A stretch of DNA of 59,407 bases from Candidatus Omnitrophica bacterium UBA6233. GTDB taxonomy: Bacteria; Omnitrophota; Gorgyraeia; Gygaellales; Profunditerraquicolaceae. Each line of letters begins with the position of its first letter. Positions within the stretch are counted from its first letter, which is position 1. The stretch is taken from contig DJWJ01000038.1 of assembly GCA_002440965.1 (NCBI GenBank), positions 1 through 59,407 on the forward strand, read 5' to 3'. This document shows, piece by piece, positions 42,673-51,006 of the stretch. A model generated the notes under the pieces. It worked only from the letters and a program-made list of their open reading frames with translations. It did not search any database and was not told the origin of the DNA. The translations under genes were made by a program, and so were the position numbers.

Positions 42673-44562
42673 CTATTTTCCTATCAATGCCTTTGCCTTG
42701 CTTATCGCATTCTTTAAAACCGCATTATCCGGATCTAACAGCAAAGCTCTCTGCCAATAATAAACCGCTGATTTCAAGTCTCCCTGAATCGAGTAAATAT
42801 TTCCCAGGTTCAACAAAGCTTCTTTTGAATCCGGATCAATCTCTAATGCCTGAAGAAAACATTTTTGGGCAGCGCTAAACAAGTTTTGCGAGACATAAGC
42901 AATGCCAAGTTTAACGGAATAATCGCTCCTCGCAGGATTCAAATCTACAGCTTTCGATAAGTAACAACTTGCTTCATTATATTGCTGTTTACCCAAATAA
43001 TACAATCCTAAATTAGCATAAGTTAAATGTAAACTCTTGTTCAATTTTAAAGCGGCAAGAAAAGCCTGAAACGCCTTTTCACTCTCTCCGCGGCTTCCAT
43101 AAATTGCGCCCATATTATTCAACGCAATCGGGTCAGCTTTCAACTCATATGAACGGTTGTACATCTCGAGCGCCAAATCCGGGCTGCCTTTTTTATAATA
43201 GAAATCTCCCATTCCCCTGGCCTCTGCCGGATCCTGCTCCAATACTTTGGTAAATTCTCTCTGCGCCAGCGAATAGTCTCCCGATTTCATATAAGCATAA
43301 GCAAGATTCAACCTTAAATCATTGGCGCGCGGCGAAAAACGTAACGCGTTTTCAAAAAGAACTCGGTTGTTTTTCCAAAATCTGTTGTTATAGATTGACA
43401 ACGCTATCCAGGAAAAACATATAAACAGGACTATGACAATAAAAACGGCTTTATGCTTATCAAACAACTTAAGCAATAAGTAAGCCACTATAAGAAAGAA
43501 TCCGGCAGACGGCAAATAGAGCCATAACTCCGACATAAAGGCTCCAGAAGGAGCTTTTATATACATAGCTTTAAAAACAAAGGCCAGCAGGATAAGAAAC
43601 CAGGCTGTCCCAAACCAAAAAATCTCTTTCTTCTTTATCAGGCTCCAAATAAACAGAAAAGCCAGCGCCAGAACCCCGGATATAACGAAGAAAACCTGCA
43701 AACCGGAAAATGAATCCAGAAAAGGCGTCAACCGGCCAACATGGAGATTTATCGGTATAATTAACAGATTTAAATAACGCAATATAATATTGAAAAAATT
43801 AAGCAAATTAAGCCCGAAGCCTAAATCAAAACGGCCGTATCTGCTTATATCAAGGGAAGCATTTACTAGAAAAACCCTTACCAATAGGAATACGGATAAA
43901 ATTAATAAAAACGGCCATATTTTCTTTATATAAACGGATACATTCTTATTATATTTAATTACGCAAAGGATAATCAGCGGAATGAACAAAAAGCCGGCAT
44001 CTTTACATAAAAGGCTCAAAGCAAAAAATATGAGTGTTAATATATACTGATACCCCTTCCCGAGTTTTATGTATAAAATATAAGAAATCACGCTCAACAG
44101 CCCGAAAAACGAAAAAAGCAAATTGTCCCTGCATACAATCCAATCCACACAGGAGGTTTGTATTGGATGAATCGTAAAAAAAATACCGGTCAAAAGAGCC
44201 AGCCTGAAACTACCGAAAAGCATATTAACAAGAAAAAACAGCAGGAAAGCGTTACAACAATGCAAAAGAATATTGTCAAAATGATACCCGCGCTGGTTTA
44301 ATCCCCAAAAACGATACTCCAAGGCATGAGTCAACACCGGAAGAGGACGATAATACCTGGGCGCATCTATGGTATTAGGAAAAATATCGCTTTTAAAAAG
44401 ACGCGGCCAATATTTGGCGTGTTTAATAAAAACATTCCCCACAATTATATCCTCGTCGTCGTAAACAAACCCGTTTTTAACAGAATTGGAATAAGAACAA
44501 AATCCTGTCGCGCAAAATAAAATAAAAACCAGAAAATATACGACAAATGGATTTTTACGCAT
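42673..44562 (-). CDS. TMTC-like membrane glycosyltransferase with C-terminal TPRs
   Basis: 629 residues. The N-terminal half (about 1-395) has around ten membrane helices with NGFVYDDEDII and YYRPLPVLTHALEYRFWGLN, the signature of TMTC-type protein O-mannosyltransferases (GT-C). The second half (about 405-625) carries roughly six TPRs, including LNLAYAYMKSGDYSLAQ. It overlaps panC by 8 bp. The acceptor protein is unknown. Confidence 0.82.
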   Translation of the reverse strand: MRKNPFVVYFLVFILFCATGFCSYSNSVKNGFVYDDEDIIVGNVFIKHAKYWPRLFKSDIFPNTIDAPRYYRPLPVLTHALEYRFWGLNQRGYHFDNILLHCCNAFLLFFLVNMLFGSFRLALLTGIFFTIHPIQTSCVDWIVCRDNLLFSFFGLLSVISYILYIKLGKGYQYILTLIFFALSLLCKDAGFLFIPLIILCVIKYNKNVSVYIKKIWPFLLILSVFLLVRVFLVNASLDISRYGRFDLGFGLNLLNFFNIILRYLNLLIIPINLHVGRLTPFLDSFSGLQVFFVISGVLALAFLFIWSLIKKKEIFWFGTAWFLILLAFVFKAMYIKAPSGAFMSELWLYLPSAGFFLIVAYLLLKLFDKHKAVFIVIVLFICFSWIALSIYNNRFWKNNRVLFENALRFSPRANDLRLNLAYAYMKSGDYSLAQREFTKVLEQDPAEARGMGDFYYKKGSPDLALEMYNRSYELKADPIALNNMGAIYGSRGESEKAFQAFLAALKLNKSLHLTYANLGLYYLGKQQYNEASCYLSKAVDLNPARSDYSVKLGIAYVSQNLFSAAQKCFLQALEIDPDSKEALLNLGNIYSIQGDLKSAVYYWQRALLLDPDNAVLKNAISKAKALIGK

Positions 44563-45400
44563 CGGCCATCCCGTTATCTATCAGCCTTGTTTTACCAATC
44601 CATACAGCTAAAATAATAAGGCACCTTCCGGATATCTTCTTAAGCGGCTCCAGGTTTTTAGGATCGACAATTGCGATATAATCTATCCTGGCAGCTTTAT
44701 CTTTTAAAATAAGCCTGCGCATTCTATCAATAATCACGGATACGTTTACCGCCCCATTCCCGATTAAAAGTTCGGCCAGCTTCAATGATTTATGCAAAAC
44801 CAGGGCGCTCTTTCTTTCCCGCGATTTTAAATAGACGTTACGCGAACTCAACGCCAGCCCGTCTTCCTGACGGACAATCGGCATAACCTTTATTTTAACC
44901 GGAAAATTTAAATCCCCGGCCATCCGCTTGATTATAATTGCCTGCTGGGCATCTTTCTGCCCAAAATAAGCGGTATCAGGACGGATAATATTAAAAAGCT
45001 TGGCAACTATTGTAGCAACTCCCCGAAAATGCCCGGGACGGCTTTTTCCGCAAAATACCCCGCTTAAGGTTTTAACATCTATATAGGTAGAAAAACTTTC
45101 TCCGAACATATCATTTACCCCGGGAGAAAAAACATAATCAACTCCTGCGCTTTTACAAAGCGATAAATCCGCCTTTAACGGACGGGGATATTTCCTCAGA
45201 TCCTCTTTTGGGCCAAACTGGGCAGGGTTTACAAAGATGCTGACCACAACCACATCGTTTTCTTCCCGGGCTTTACGAATCAAACTCAAATGCCCCTCGT
45301 GCAAAGCTCCCATAGTCGGGACAAAACCGATGGATTTACCTTTTAATTTAAGATTCTTCGAGCATTTCGATAAAATCAACGGGTTTTTAATTATTTTCAT
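44555..45400 (-). CDS. panC: Pantothenate synthetase
   Basis: 281 residues. It joins pantoate and beta-alanine using ATP. Signatures: FVPTMGALHEGHLSLI, FVNPAQFGPKEDL, GQKDAQQAIIIKRM and LALSSRNVYL. Length is standard. It overlaps folK by 4 bp. panB and panD are not in the window. Confidence 0.96.
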   Translation of the reverse strand: MKIIKNPLILSKCSKNLKLKGKSIGFVPTMGALHEGHLSLIRKAREENDVVVVSIFVNPAQFGPKEDLRKYPRPLKADLSLCKSAGVDYVFSPGVNDMFGESFSTYIDVKTLSGVFCGKSRPGHFRGVATIVAKLFNIIRPDTAYFGQKDAQQAIIIKRMAGDLNFPVKIKVMPIVRQEDGLALSSRNVYLKSRERKSALVLHKSLKLAELLIGNGAVNVSVIIDRMRRLILKDKAARIDYIAIVDPKNLEPLKKISGRCLIILAVWIGKTRLIDNGMADA

Positions 45401-45798
45401 ATTATTTCCGTTAACGGCTTAACTACAAAATCCCTGGCAAACATTCGTGGATGCGGGACAATGAGATTCTTTTTGCTGATTACTTTATCGCCATAAAGTA
45501 AAATATCCAAATCTATCACCCGGGGGCCGTTACGCACGGATTTTACCCGCCCCATTTCTTTTTCGATTATTTTAAGCTTCTTTAGGAGTTTTAAGGGCGA
45601 AAGGATGGTGCTGATTTTAAGGCTGGCGTTTAAGAATTTCGGCTGGTTTCGCGGGCCTCCGACGGGATCGGTTTCAACAATAGATGATTGCTTTAAAACT
45701 TTTGTATCTTTCAAGAGATTAATCTTTCTTATGGCTTGCCCGATGTTTTTTTTCCTGTTCCCCAAGTTCGAACCTAAACTTAAATAACAAATTACCAT
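45397..45798 (-). CDS. folK: 2-amino-4-hydroxy-6-hydroxymethyldihydropteridine diphosphokinase
   Basis: 133 residues, at the short end for HPPK. LSLGSNLGNRKKN, ETDPVGGPRNQPKFLNASL, RNGPRVIDLDILLYGD and VPHPRM are all present. It makes the folate precursor pyrophosphate. It overlaps dapL by 7 bp and panC by 4 bp; folK-panC pairing occurs in other bacteria. Confidence 0.92.
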   Translation of the reverse strand: MVICYLSLGSNLGNRKKNIGQAIRKINLLKDTKVLKQSSIVETDPVGGPRNQPKFLNASLKISTILSPLKLLKKLKIIEKEMGRVKSVRNGPRVIDLDILLYGDKVISKKNLIVPHPRMFARDFVVKPLTEII

Positions 45799-46961
45799 AA
45801 ATTATCTATATTTTTTAACCTATCCAGAGCTTCTCTTATACGGTCCTTATCAACAGTAAGCGCCATACGGATATAACCTTCTCCGTATTTTCCAAAACCG
45901 ACTCCGGGAGTTACGACAATATTAGCTTTCTCTAAAAGCTCCCCGGAGAACTTTATTGAATCCCTGCCTTGAGGAACTTTTATCCAGACATAAAATGTCG
46001 CTTTCGGATTAAGCGCCAACCATCCCAAAGAATTCAAACCCCTTATAAGCACGTCGCGCCTTTCCTGATAAAAAGAACACATGCGCTCGACATGTTCCTG
46101 GGGGCCATTGAGAGCCGCGGCACCGGCCAATTGCACAGCCGAAAAAATCCCCGAATCGACATTGGATTTTACTTTGGCCAAAGCCGATATTAATTTTTTA
46201 TTCCCACAGGCCCAACCCACCCGCCAACCAGTCATGTTATAAGTCTTCGATAAAGAATGAAACTCCACTACCACATCACCGGCTCCTTTAAATTCCAATA
46301 AACTCTTGGGCTTATATCCGTCGTAGCATATTTCCGAATAAGCAAGGTCCGAGATAATTATAATTTTGTTTTTATGAGCGAAACCGATCAGCTCTTTATA
46401 AAAAGAATCCTGCGCTATAGCGGATGTAGGATTATTAGGGTAATTGACAAAAATTATCTTTGCTTTTTTGCGCGCGGACAAAGGTATTGATTTTAAATCC
46501 GGAAGAAAAGCGTTTTTCTCCAGAAGCGGCATGATATAAGGCTTACCGCCGGCCAAGATTGTCCCGCCTTTATAAGGAGGATAACACGGGTCGGGAACCA
46601 AAGAATAATCTCCCGGATTTAAAAAAGCCAGCGGAAAATGCGCGATCCCCTCTTTTGAACCAATTAACGGAAGGATTTCGGAATCAGGATCAAGCTTAAC
46701 TCTGAATTTGCGCTTATACCAACCTTCAATCGCGCGGCGTAAAATCGGCATACCTTGATCCAAGGCGTAACGGTGGTTAGCCGGCTCAAGCGCTGCGCGA
46801 TGCAACGCTTCGATTATATGCTTAGGAGTAGGCTGATCCGGATCCCCTATCCCAAGATCAATAATATCACGGCCTTGGGCGCGAGCCTTTCTCTTGGCTT
46901 TATCAATTTCTAAAAATAAGTACGGAGGCAATTCCTGCAACTTTTTAGATAGCTTAAACAT
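45792..46961 (-). CDS. dapL: LL-diaminopimelate aminotransferase
   Basis: 389-residue PLP enzyme converting tetrahydrodipicolinate to LL-DAP in one step, bypassing the succinylase or acetylase routes. DLGIGDPDQPTP, GSKEGIAHFPLAFLNPGD, VNYPNNPTSA and the PLP-lysine block SLSKTYNMTGWRVGW support this. With dapA, dapB, dapF and lysA alongside, and no dapC/D/E, the DapL assignment is strong. DapL occurs in Chlamydiae and other PVC members. Confidence 0.9.
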   Translation of the reverse strand: MFKLSKKLQELPPYLFLEIDKAKRKARAQGRDIIDLGIGDPDQPTPKHIIEALHRAALEPANHRYALDQGMPILRRAIEGWYKRKFRVKLDPDSEILPLIGSKEGIAHFPLAFLNPGDYSLVPDPCYPPYKGGTILAGGKPYIMPLLEKNAFLPDLKSIPLSARKKAKIIFVNYPNNPTSAIAQDSFYKELIGFAHKNKIIIISDLAYSEICYDGYKPKSLLEFKGAGDVVVEFHSLSKTYNMTGWRVGWACGNKKLISALAKVKSNVDSGIFSAVQLAGAAALNGPQEHVERMCSFYQERRDVLIRGLNSLGWLALNPKATFYVWIKVPQGRDSIKFSGELLEKANIVVTPGVGFGKYGEGYIRMALTVDKDRIREALDRLKNIDNLW

Positions 46962-46978
46962 AGATTCCCCTATTATTT

Positions 46979-47105
46979 AATATCCAATCACCAAATCAGA
47001 ATGTCGAATGAAATCCCCTGCTTGTCGGCAAACAGGCAATTACTCAATATCCCAATTGTAACTTGGGATTTGATTAATTCATTCGTCATTGGGGCTTGTA
47101 TATTG
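46979..47105. repeat. Class II heptad palindrome (NNNCCAA), copy H, with a nested hairpin
   Basis: Heptads TATCCAA, TCACCAA, ATCAGAA, TGTCGAA then TGAAATCCC; the opposite arm read in reverse is TATACAA, GCCCCAA, TGACGAA, TGAATTAATCAA. It aligns along its length with the reverse complement of copy I (54624-54731), except for a 20-bp insertion at 47017-47036. It fills the dapB-dapL gap. Confidence 0.75.
47017..47036. repeat. 20-bp hairpin inserted in copy H
   Basis: CCTGCTTGTCGGCAAACAGG: arms CCTGCTTG and CAAACAGG pair with one wobble around TCGG. Copy I has no such sequence at the same place (ATCCCAATTACTC), so this is an insertion into the element. Confidence 0.75.
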
Positions 47106-47106
47106 A

Positions 47107-47817
47107 TCATTTTAAAACGTCTTGCATAGAATATAACCCCGCGGGCTTGCCAAAAATCCATTTTGCCGCTCTTAACGCGCCCAAAACGAATAAATCCCGC
47201 GAATGCGCCTGATGCTTTATCTCGATGCGCTCGGAATTCCCGCAGAATACTATCGTATGGTCTCCGACAATATCGCCGAGACGGATTGCATGAGCCGGGA
47301 TTTGCCTGCCGGTAGCTTCACTCAAAATTTCCATCATTTTCTTAGCTGTCCCGGAAGGCGCGTCTTTCTTGGTTTTGTGGTGCGCTTCAACTATTTCAAT
47401 GCTATAATCCGGCCCTAATTTTTTAGCTATCTGCGGCAATATCTCAAATAAAACATTCACTCCGATAGCCATATTCGGGCTAAATACAACCGGAACAACC
47501 CGGGATATCTCTTCGATTTTCCTTATTTGAGGATCGCTTAAACCGGTGGTTCCCAAAACAAGGGCCTTTCTATACTTTGCGACATAATCCAAGGTGGCCT
47601 CGGCTGCTTCGGGAACAGTAAAATCAACGAATACATCCGTAAGAAAGAGCCCGTCGATGCTTGAGGAAATCTTGAGTTTACCAATATCTTTTCCGATTGC
47701 CGGAGTCCCTTTCTTTTCCAAAGCCAAGGTCAATTCAAAATCTTTATCCGAAGAAGCTAACTCGAAAATCCGCCGACCCATTTTCCCGCAAACACCGGCT
47801 ATGCCTAATTTAATCAT
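47107..47817 (-). CDS. dapB: 4-hydroxy-tetrahydrodipicolinate reductase
   Basis: 236 residues. NAD(P) motif GVCGKMGRR, FTVPEAAEATL, VLGTTGLS, the catalytic EAHHKTKKDAPSGTA with the HH-K set, and a C-terminal block with DLFVLGALRAAKWI. It ends just before a class II heptad element. Confidence 0.96.
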   Translation of the reverse strand: MIKLGIAGVCGKMGRRIFELASSDKDFELTLALEKKGTPAIGKDIGKLKISSSIDGLFLTDVFVDFTVPEAAEATLDYVAKYRKALVLGTTGLSDPQIRKIEEISRVVPVVFSPNMAIGVNVLFEILPQIAKKLGPDYSIEIVEAHHKTKKDAPSGTAKKMMEILSEATGRQIPAHAIRLGDIVGDHTIVFCGNSERIEIKHQAHSRDLFVLGALRAAKWIFGKPAGLYSMQDVLK

Positions 47818-47881
47818 CTAACACCTCTCTTATAATGAATGACCCTAGAACTGCTACGTCAACTAAAAAATCAAAAACTTT

Positions 47882-47995
47882 AATGCCAAATACCAAAGCG
47901 CAAAATTCAAAATAAATCTAAATGACAAATATTAAATAACAAAACATTAGTTTCGGTATTTGGTATTTGAGCTTTGGATTTTGTCATTTGTCATT
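47882..47995. repeat. Heptad palindrome, copy E (114 bp, 18 bp shorter)
   Basis: The left arm is complete (TGCCAAA, TACCAAA, GCGCAAA, ATTCAAA, ATAAATCTAAA, TGACAAA, TATTAAA, TAACAAA). The right arm lacks one 11-mer and one heptad, so 18 bp are missing as whole units. It lies in the dapA-dapB gap. Confidence 0.85.
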
Positions 47996-48000
47996 AAAGT

Positions 48001-48028
48001 TTTTACTTTTAACTTTTTACTTTTATAA
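48001..48028. repeat. Heptad-periodic T-rich array (TTTTACT)
   Basis: TTTTACT, TTTAACT, TTTTACT, TTTATAA directly follow copy E, the complement of the AAAAGTA-type array beside copy A. The last units run into the dapA stop. Confidence 0.55.
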
Positions 48029-48898
48029 TAACCCATAATCTCTTAGCGCTTTTCTTAATTTTTCCAGATTTTCAGGCAACATTTCGCACATCGGCAGCCT
48101 TAAATCCGGTTCACACATCCCTAATAACCCCAGCGCTGTCTTTACCGGGATAGGATTAGTTTCAATGAATAAAGCTTTGACTAACGGCAATAATTTATAA
48201 TGCAGCTCCCTGGAGCGCCCGATATCGCCTTTTTCAAAAGCGCCGACTAAATCTGCGACATCCCGGGGGACGATATTGGCAGCTACAGAAATTATCCCTG
48301 TCCCGCCAATACTTAAAACCGGAAGAGTCAAACTGTCATCCCCGGAAATTAATTCGAAATTATCCGGACAAAGCGCTTTTATGCGCGACATCTGATCCAG
48401 GTTTCCCGACGCCTCTTTCACCGCAATAATATTTTTGCAATCATTAGCCAACTTTGCCATTGTTTCCGGCTCAATATTTACTCCGGTCCGTCCGGCAATA
48501 TTATAAAGCACAATCGGTATCTTCACCGATTGGGCGACAGCCTTAAAATGCTCATACAGCCCTCTTTGCGTCGGACGGTTATAATACGGGGATATCTGCA
48601 GAGACGCATTCACACCCGCCTTTACTGCCTGCTTAGTCAAAGCTATTGCCTCTTCGGTCGAATTTGACCCGGTCCCTGCAATTACCGGAACCCTCCCCGC
48701 TACTTGCCCGATAGTTACTTCAATTACTCTTTCGTGTTCTTCAAAAGACAAGGTAGCGGATTCTCCGGTCGAACCGCAAGGAACAATCCCGCTAGATCCA
48801 TTTTTAATCTGAAATTCAATTAACTCCCCAAGCTTCTTTTCGTCAATCCTTCCATTTCTAAAGGGCGTAACAACAGCTACAATAGAGCCTCTAAACAT
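48023..48898 (-). CDS. dapA: 4-hydroxy-tetrahydrodipicolinate synthase
   Basis: 291-residue TIM-barrel aldolase condensing pyruvate and aspartate semialdehyde. GSTGESATLSFEEH, VIAGTGSNST, SPYYNRPTQRGLYEHF and the Schiff-base lysine in AVKEASGNLDQM. It overlaps dapF by 8 bp. Confidence 0.96.
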   Translation of the reverse strand: MFRGSIVAVVTPFRNGRIDEKKLGELIEFQIKNGSSGIVPCGSTGESATLSFEEHERVIEVTIGQVAGRVPVIAGTGSNSTEEAIALTKQAVKAGVNASLQISPYYNRPTQRGLYEHFKAVAQSVKIPIVLYNIAGRTGVNIEPETMAKLANDCKNIIAVKEASGNLDQMSRIKALCPDNFELISGDDSLTLPVLSIGGTGIISVAANIVPRDVADLVGAFEKGDIGRSRELHYKLLPLVKALFIETNPIPVKTALGLLGMCEPDLRLPMCEMLPENLEKLRKALRDYGLL

Positions 48899-49715
48899 AA
48901 TATTCCCCCTTATAAACTATTTCCGCTTTGCCTTCCAGCCAAACATTGCTAAAATTATTTACCTTTTTATCAAAATAAATCCTGAGCATTTCACCGCTTT
49001 GCGTGCGGACGTTTATTCTACGGTGAGTCAGGTCGCCAGTAAGCAGGCCGAAGACCAAAGCCGAAGCGACGCTTCCTGTTCCACAAGCCAGGGTCTCGCC
49101 CTCTACCCCTCTTTCATAGGTCCTTACATTTATTGAATCATTTCCTGCTGCTTCCACAAAATCGACATTTACCCCTTTTGGCGAAAATTCCTTATGATAA
49201 CGAATTTGACTTCCAACAGTTGCCACATCAATCTTATCCAAACCTTCCACGAATATTACCGCGTGCGGAACTCCGGTATTGATAAAATTAATTTCTAGCC
49301 GGCAACCATTTATCAATACAGGAATGCCTAATTTTAAACCGCAAGGAGAAGTAAGTTTTATCCTAACGTTTTCTTTTTTCACCAAGGAATCGAGGATTCC
49401 GGCTTTGGTCTCTATTTTTGGCTTTTGGCTTTTGGCTTTTGGCTTTTGGCTTGATAAATATAAGGCGGCGCAGCGAGCGCCATTTCCGCACATTTCGGCT
49501 TCCGAGCCATCAGCGTTAAAAATACGCATTTTTATATCGGCTTTCTTCGACTTCTCCAAAACAAGCAGGCCGTCTGCGCCTACGCCGTATTTCCGGTTAC
49601 AAATCTTCTCGGCCAAATCACTGAAATTTTTGACTTCTGACTTCTGACTTCTGACTTCAGTAACAACGAAATCATTACCCGTTGCCACCATTTTGGTAAA
49701 TTTTATCTTCTTCAT
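48891..49715 (-). CDS. dapF: Diaminopimelate epimerase, containing two heptanucleotide arrays
   Basis: 274 residues from the ATG at 49715; an in-frame TTG 4 codons earlier lies inside lysA and is less likely. Catalytic cysteines are in MCGNGARC and ETLACGTGS. Two loops are expanded by perfect 7-bp arrays: residues about 20-29 (EVRSQKSEVK) and 89-100 (QKPKAKSQKPK). Because 7 is not a multiple of 3, gain or loss of one unit would shift the frame. The gene is open as sequenced. It overlaps dapA by 8 bp. Confidence 0.95.
   Translation of the reverse strand: MKKIKFTKMVATGNDFVVTEVRSQKSEVKNFSDLAEKICNRKYGVGADGLLVLEKSKKADIKMRIFNADGSEAEMCGNGARCAALYLSSQKPKAKSQKPKIETKAGILDSLVKKENVRIKLTSPCGLKLGIPVLINGCRLEINFINTGVPHAVIFVEGLDKIDVATVGSQIRYHKEFSPKGVNVDFVEAAGNDSINVRTYERGVEGETLACGTGSVASALVFGLLTGDLTHRRINVRTQSGEMLRIYFDKKVNNFSNVWLEGKAEIVYKGEYYV
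49416..49450. repeat. Perfect heptanucleotide array (TTTTGGC)x5 inside dapF
   Basis: Five exact copies of TTTTGGC, read on the coding strand as GCCAAAA. It encodes a Lys/Gln/Ser/Pro loop between ALYLS and IETKAG. Slippage by one unit would frameshift dapF. Confidence 0.95.
49631..49658. repeat. Perfect heptanucleotide array (TGACTTC)x4 inside dapF
   Basis: Four exact copies of TGACTTC near the 5' end of dapF, encoding SQKSEV-type sequence in an early loop. A second frame-breaking array in the same gene. Confidence 0.95.
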
Positions 49716-49716
49716 C

Positions 49717-50985
49717 TTATTGTCCAATTTTACGAGGAATCAATTCGTTATGTACCAAATCCCCGTAAGACTCTCTTTTACGGATTACAAACACCTTATC
49801 TCTATTTACCATTACCTCCTGCGGCCTGCGCCGGGAATTATAATTACTTGCCATACTGAAACCATACGCCCCCGCTCCCATCACCGCCAAACAATCCCCT
49901 TCTTCGACTAAAGGCAAAACCCTGTCTTTAGCGAAGAAATCTCCTGATTCGCAGATTGGCCCAACCACATCCGCCTTTTCCGCTTCACCTTCCTGACCAC
50001 CGCCTTTTATGATGGGGAGCACCTGGTGATACGCCTCATACAACGCCGGCCTAATCAAATCATTCATACCCCCATCTACTATAATGAATTTCTTTTTCGG
50101 CGTATTTTTTACGTAAAGAACCTTGGTTACTAAAATTCCGGCATTGCCTACGATAAACCTACCCGGTTCCATAATTATTTTAAGCCCGGATTTCTTTAGC
50201 AAAGGTAAAATCCTGGCAGCAAATTTATCCGCTGTCTGGGGCGTTTCTCTATCGTAAACAATCCCCAATCCTCCGCCGATATTCAGATATTTTAAAACTA
50301 TTCCCTCGCGCCTAAGGCCCCGGATGAATCCAATTATCTTTGTTATGGCTGCTACAAAAGGCTCGCCCGTAGTAATCTGCGAGCCAATATGGATATGAAG
50401 CCCGGAAATCTCTACATGCGAAAAACCCCTTGTCAATAAAATAATCCGCCTGGCGTTTTCAAAATCTATCCCGAATTTATTGGTAAGCTTGCCGGTCGTA
50501 ATATATTTATGGGTTTTGGGCTCGACATCCGGGTTTATCCGCAAAGCTACTTTTACCCGCTTTTTCAGGCGCCTTGCGATATGCTGGATATTCTTCAACT
50601 CCGGAAAAGACTCAACATTAAAGAACAGAATTCCCGATTTTATCGCCTCTTCAATTTCGTAAGCGGTTTTACCTACTGAAGCATAAACTATCCTTTCCGC
50701 AGGACAACCCGCTTTCTTAGCCCGGAAAAGCTCTCCTCCGGAGACTATATCAAGGCCGGAGCCTTTATCAACCAATGCTTTTAAGATTGCCAGATTGGAA
50801 TTGGCTTTTACCGAATAGCAAATAAGCGGCTTAATGGATTTAAAAGCATCCCTTAGCTTCATAAAATGGCCAATTAAAGTATTATAGCTATAGATATAAA
50901 GCGGGGTTCCAAATCTTTTAGCCAAATCAGCTACCTTTATTTTTTCGCAGTAAAGCCGGTTGCGGATATATTTAAATTCATGCAT
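49717..50985 (-). CDS. lysA: Diaminopimelate decarboxylase
   Basis: 422-residue fold-III PLP enzyme making lysine from meso-DAP. PLP-lysine in CYSVKANSNLAILK, LHIHIGSQ, NIGGGLGI, EPGRFIVGNAG and CESGDFFAKDR. Length is typical. It lies between argH and dapF, linking the arginine and lysine genes in one run. Confidence 0.95.
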   Translation of the reverse strand: MHEFKYIRNRLYCEKIKVADLAKRFGTPLYIYSYNTLIGHFMKLRDAFKSIKPLICYSVKANSNLAILKALVDKGSGLDIVSGGELFRAKKAGCPAERIVYASVGKTAYEIEEAIKSGILFFNVESFPELKNIQHIARRLKKRVKVALRINPDVEPKTHKYITTGKLTNKFGIDFENARRIILLTRGFSHVEISGLHIHIGSQITTGEPFVAAITKIIGFIRGLRREGIVLKYLNIGGGLGIVYDRETPQTADKFAARILPLLKKSGLKIIMEPGRFIVGNAGILVTKVLYVKNTPKKKFIIVDGGMNDLIRPALYEAYHQVLPIIKGGGQEGEAEKADVVGPICESGDFFAKDRVLPLVEEGDCLAVMGAGAYGFSMASNYNSRRRPQEVMVNRDKVFVIRKRESYGDLVHNELIPRKIGQ

Positions 50986-51006
50986 TTATTCTCTTTCTCC
51001 TTTTCG

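Noticed and set aside
42673..44562. TMTC-like protein as a Wzy/O-antigen ligase
   Set aside because: NGFVYDDEDII and the PLPVLTHALEYRFWG block with C-terminal TPRs match TMTC-type GT-C proteins better.
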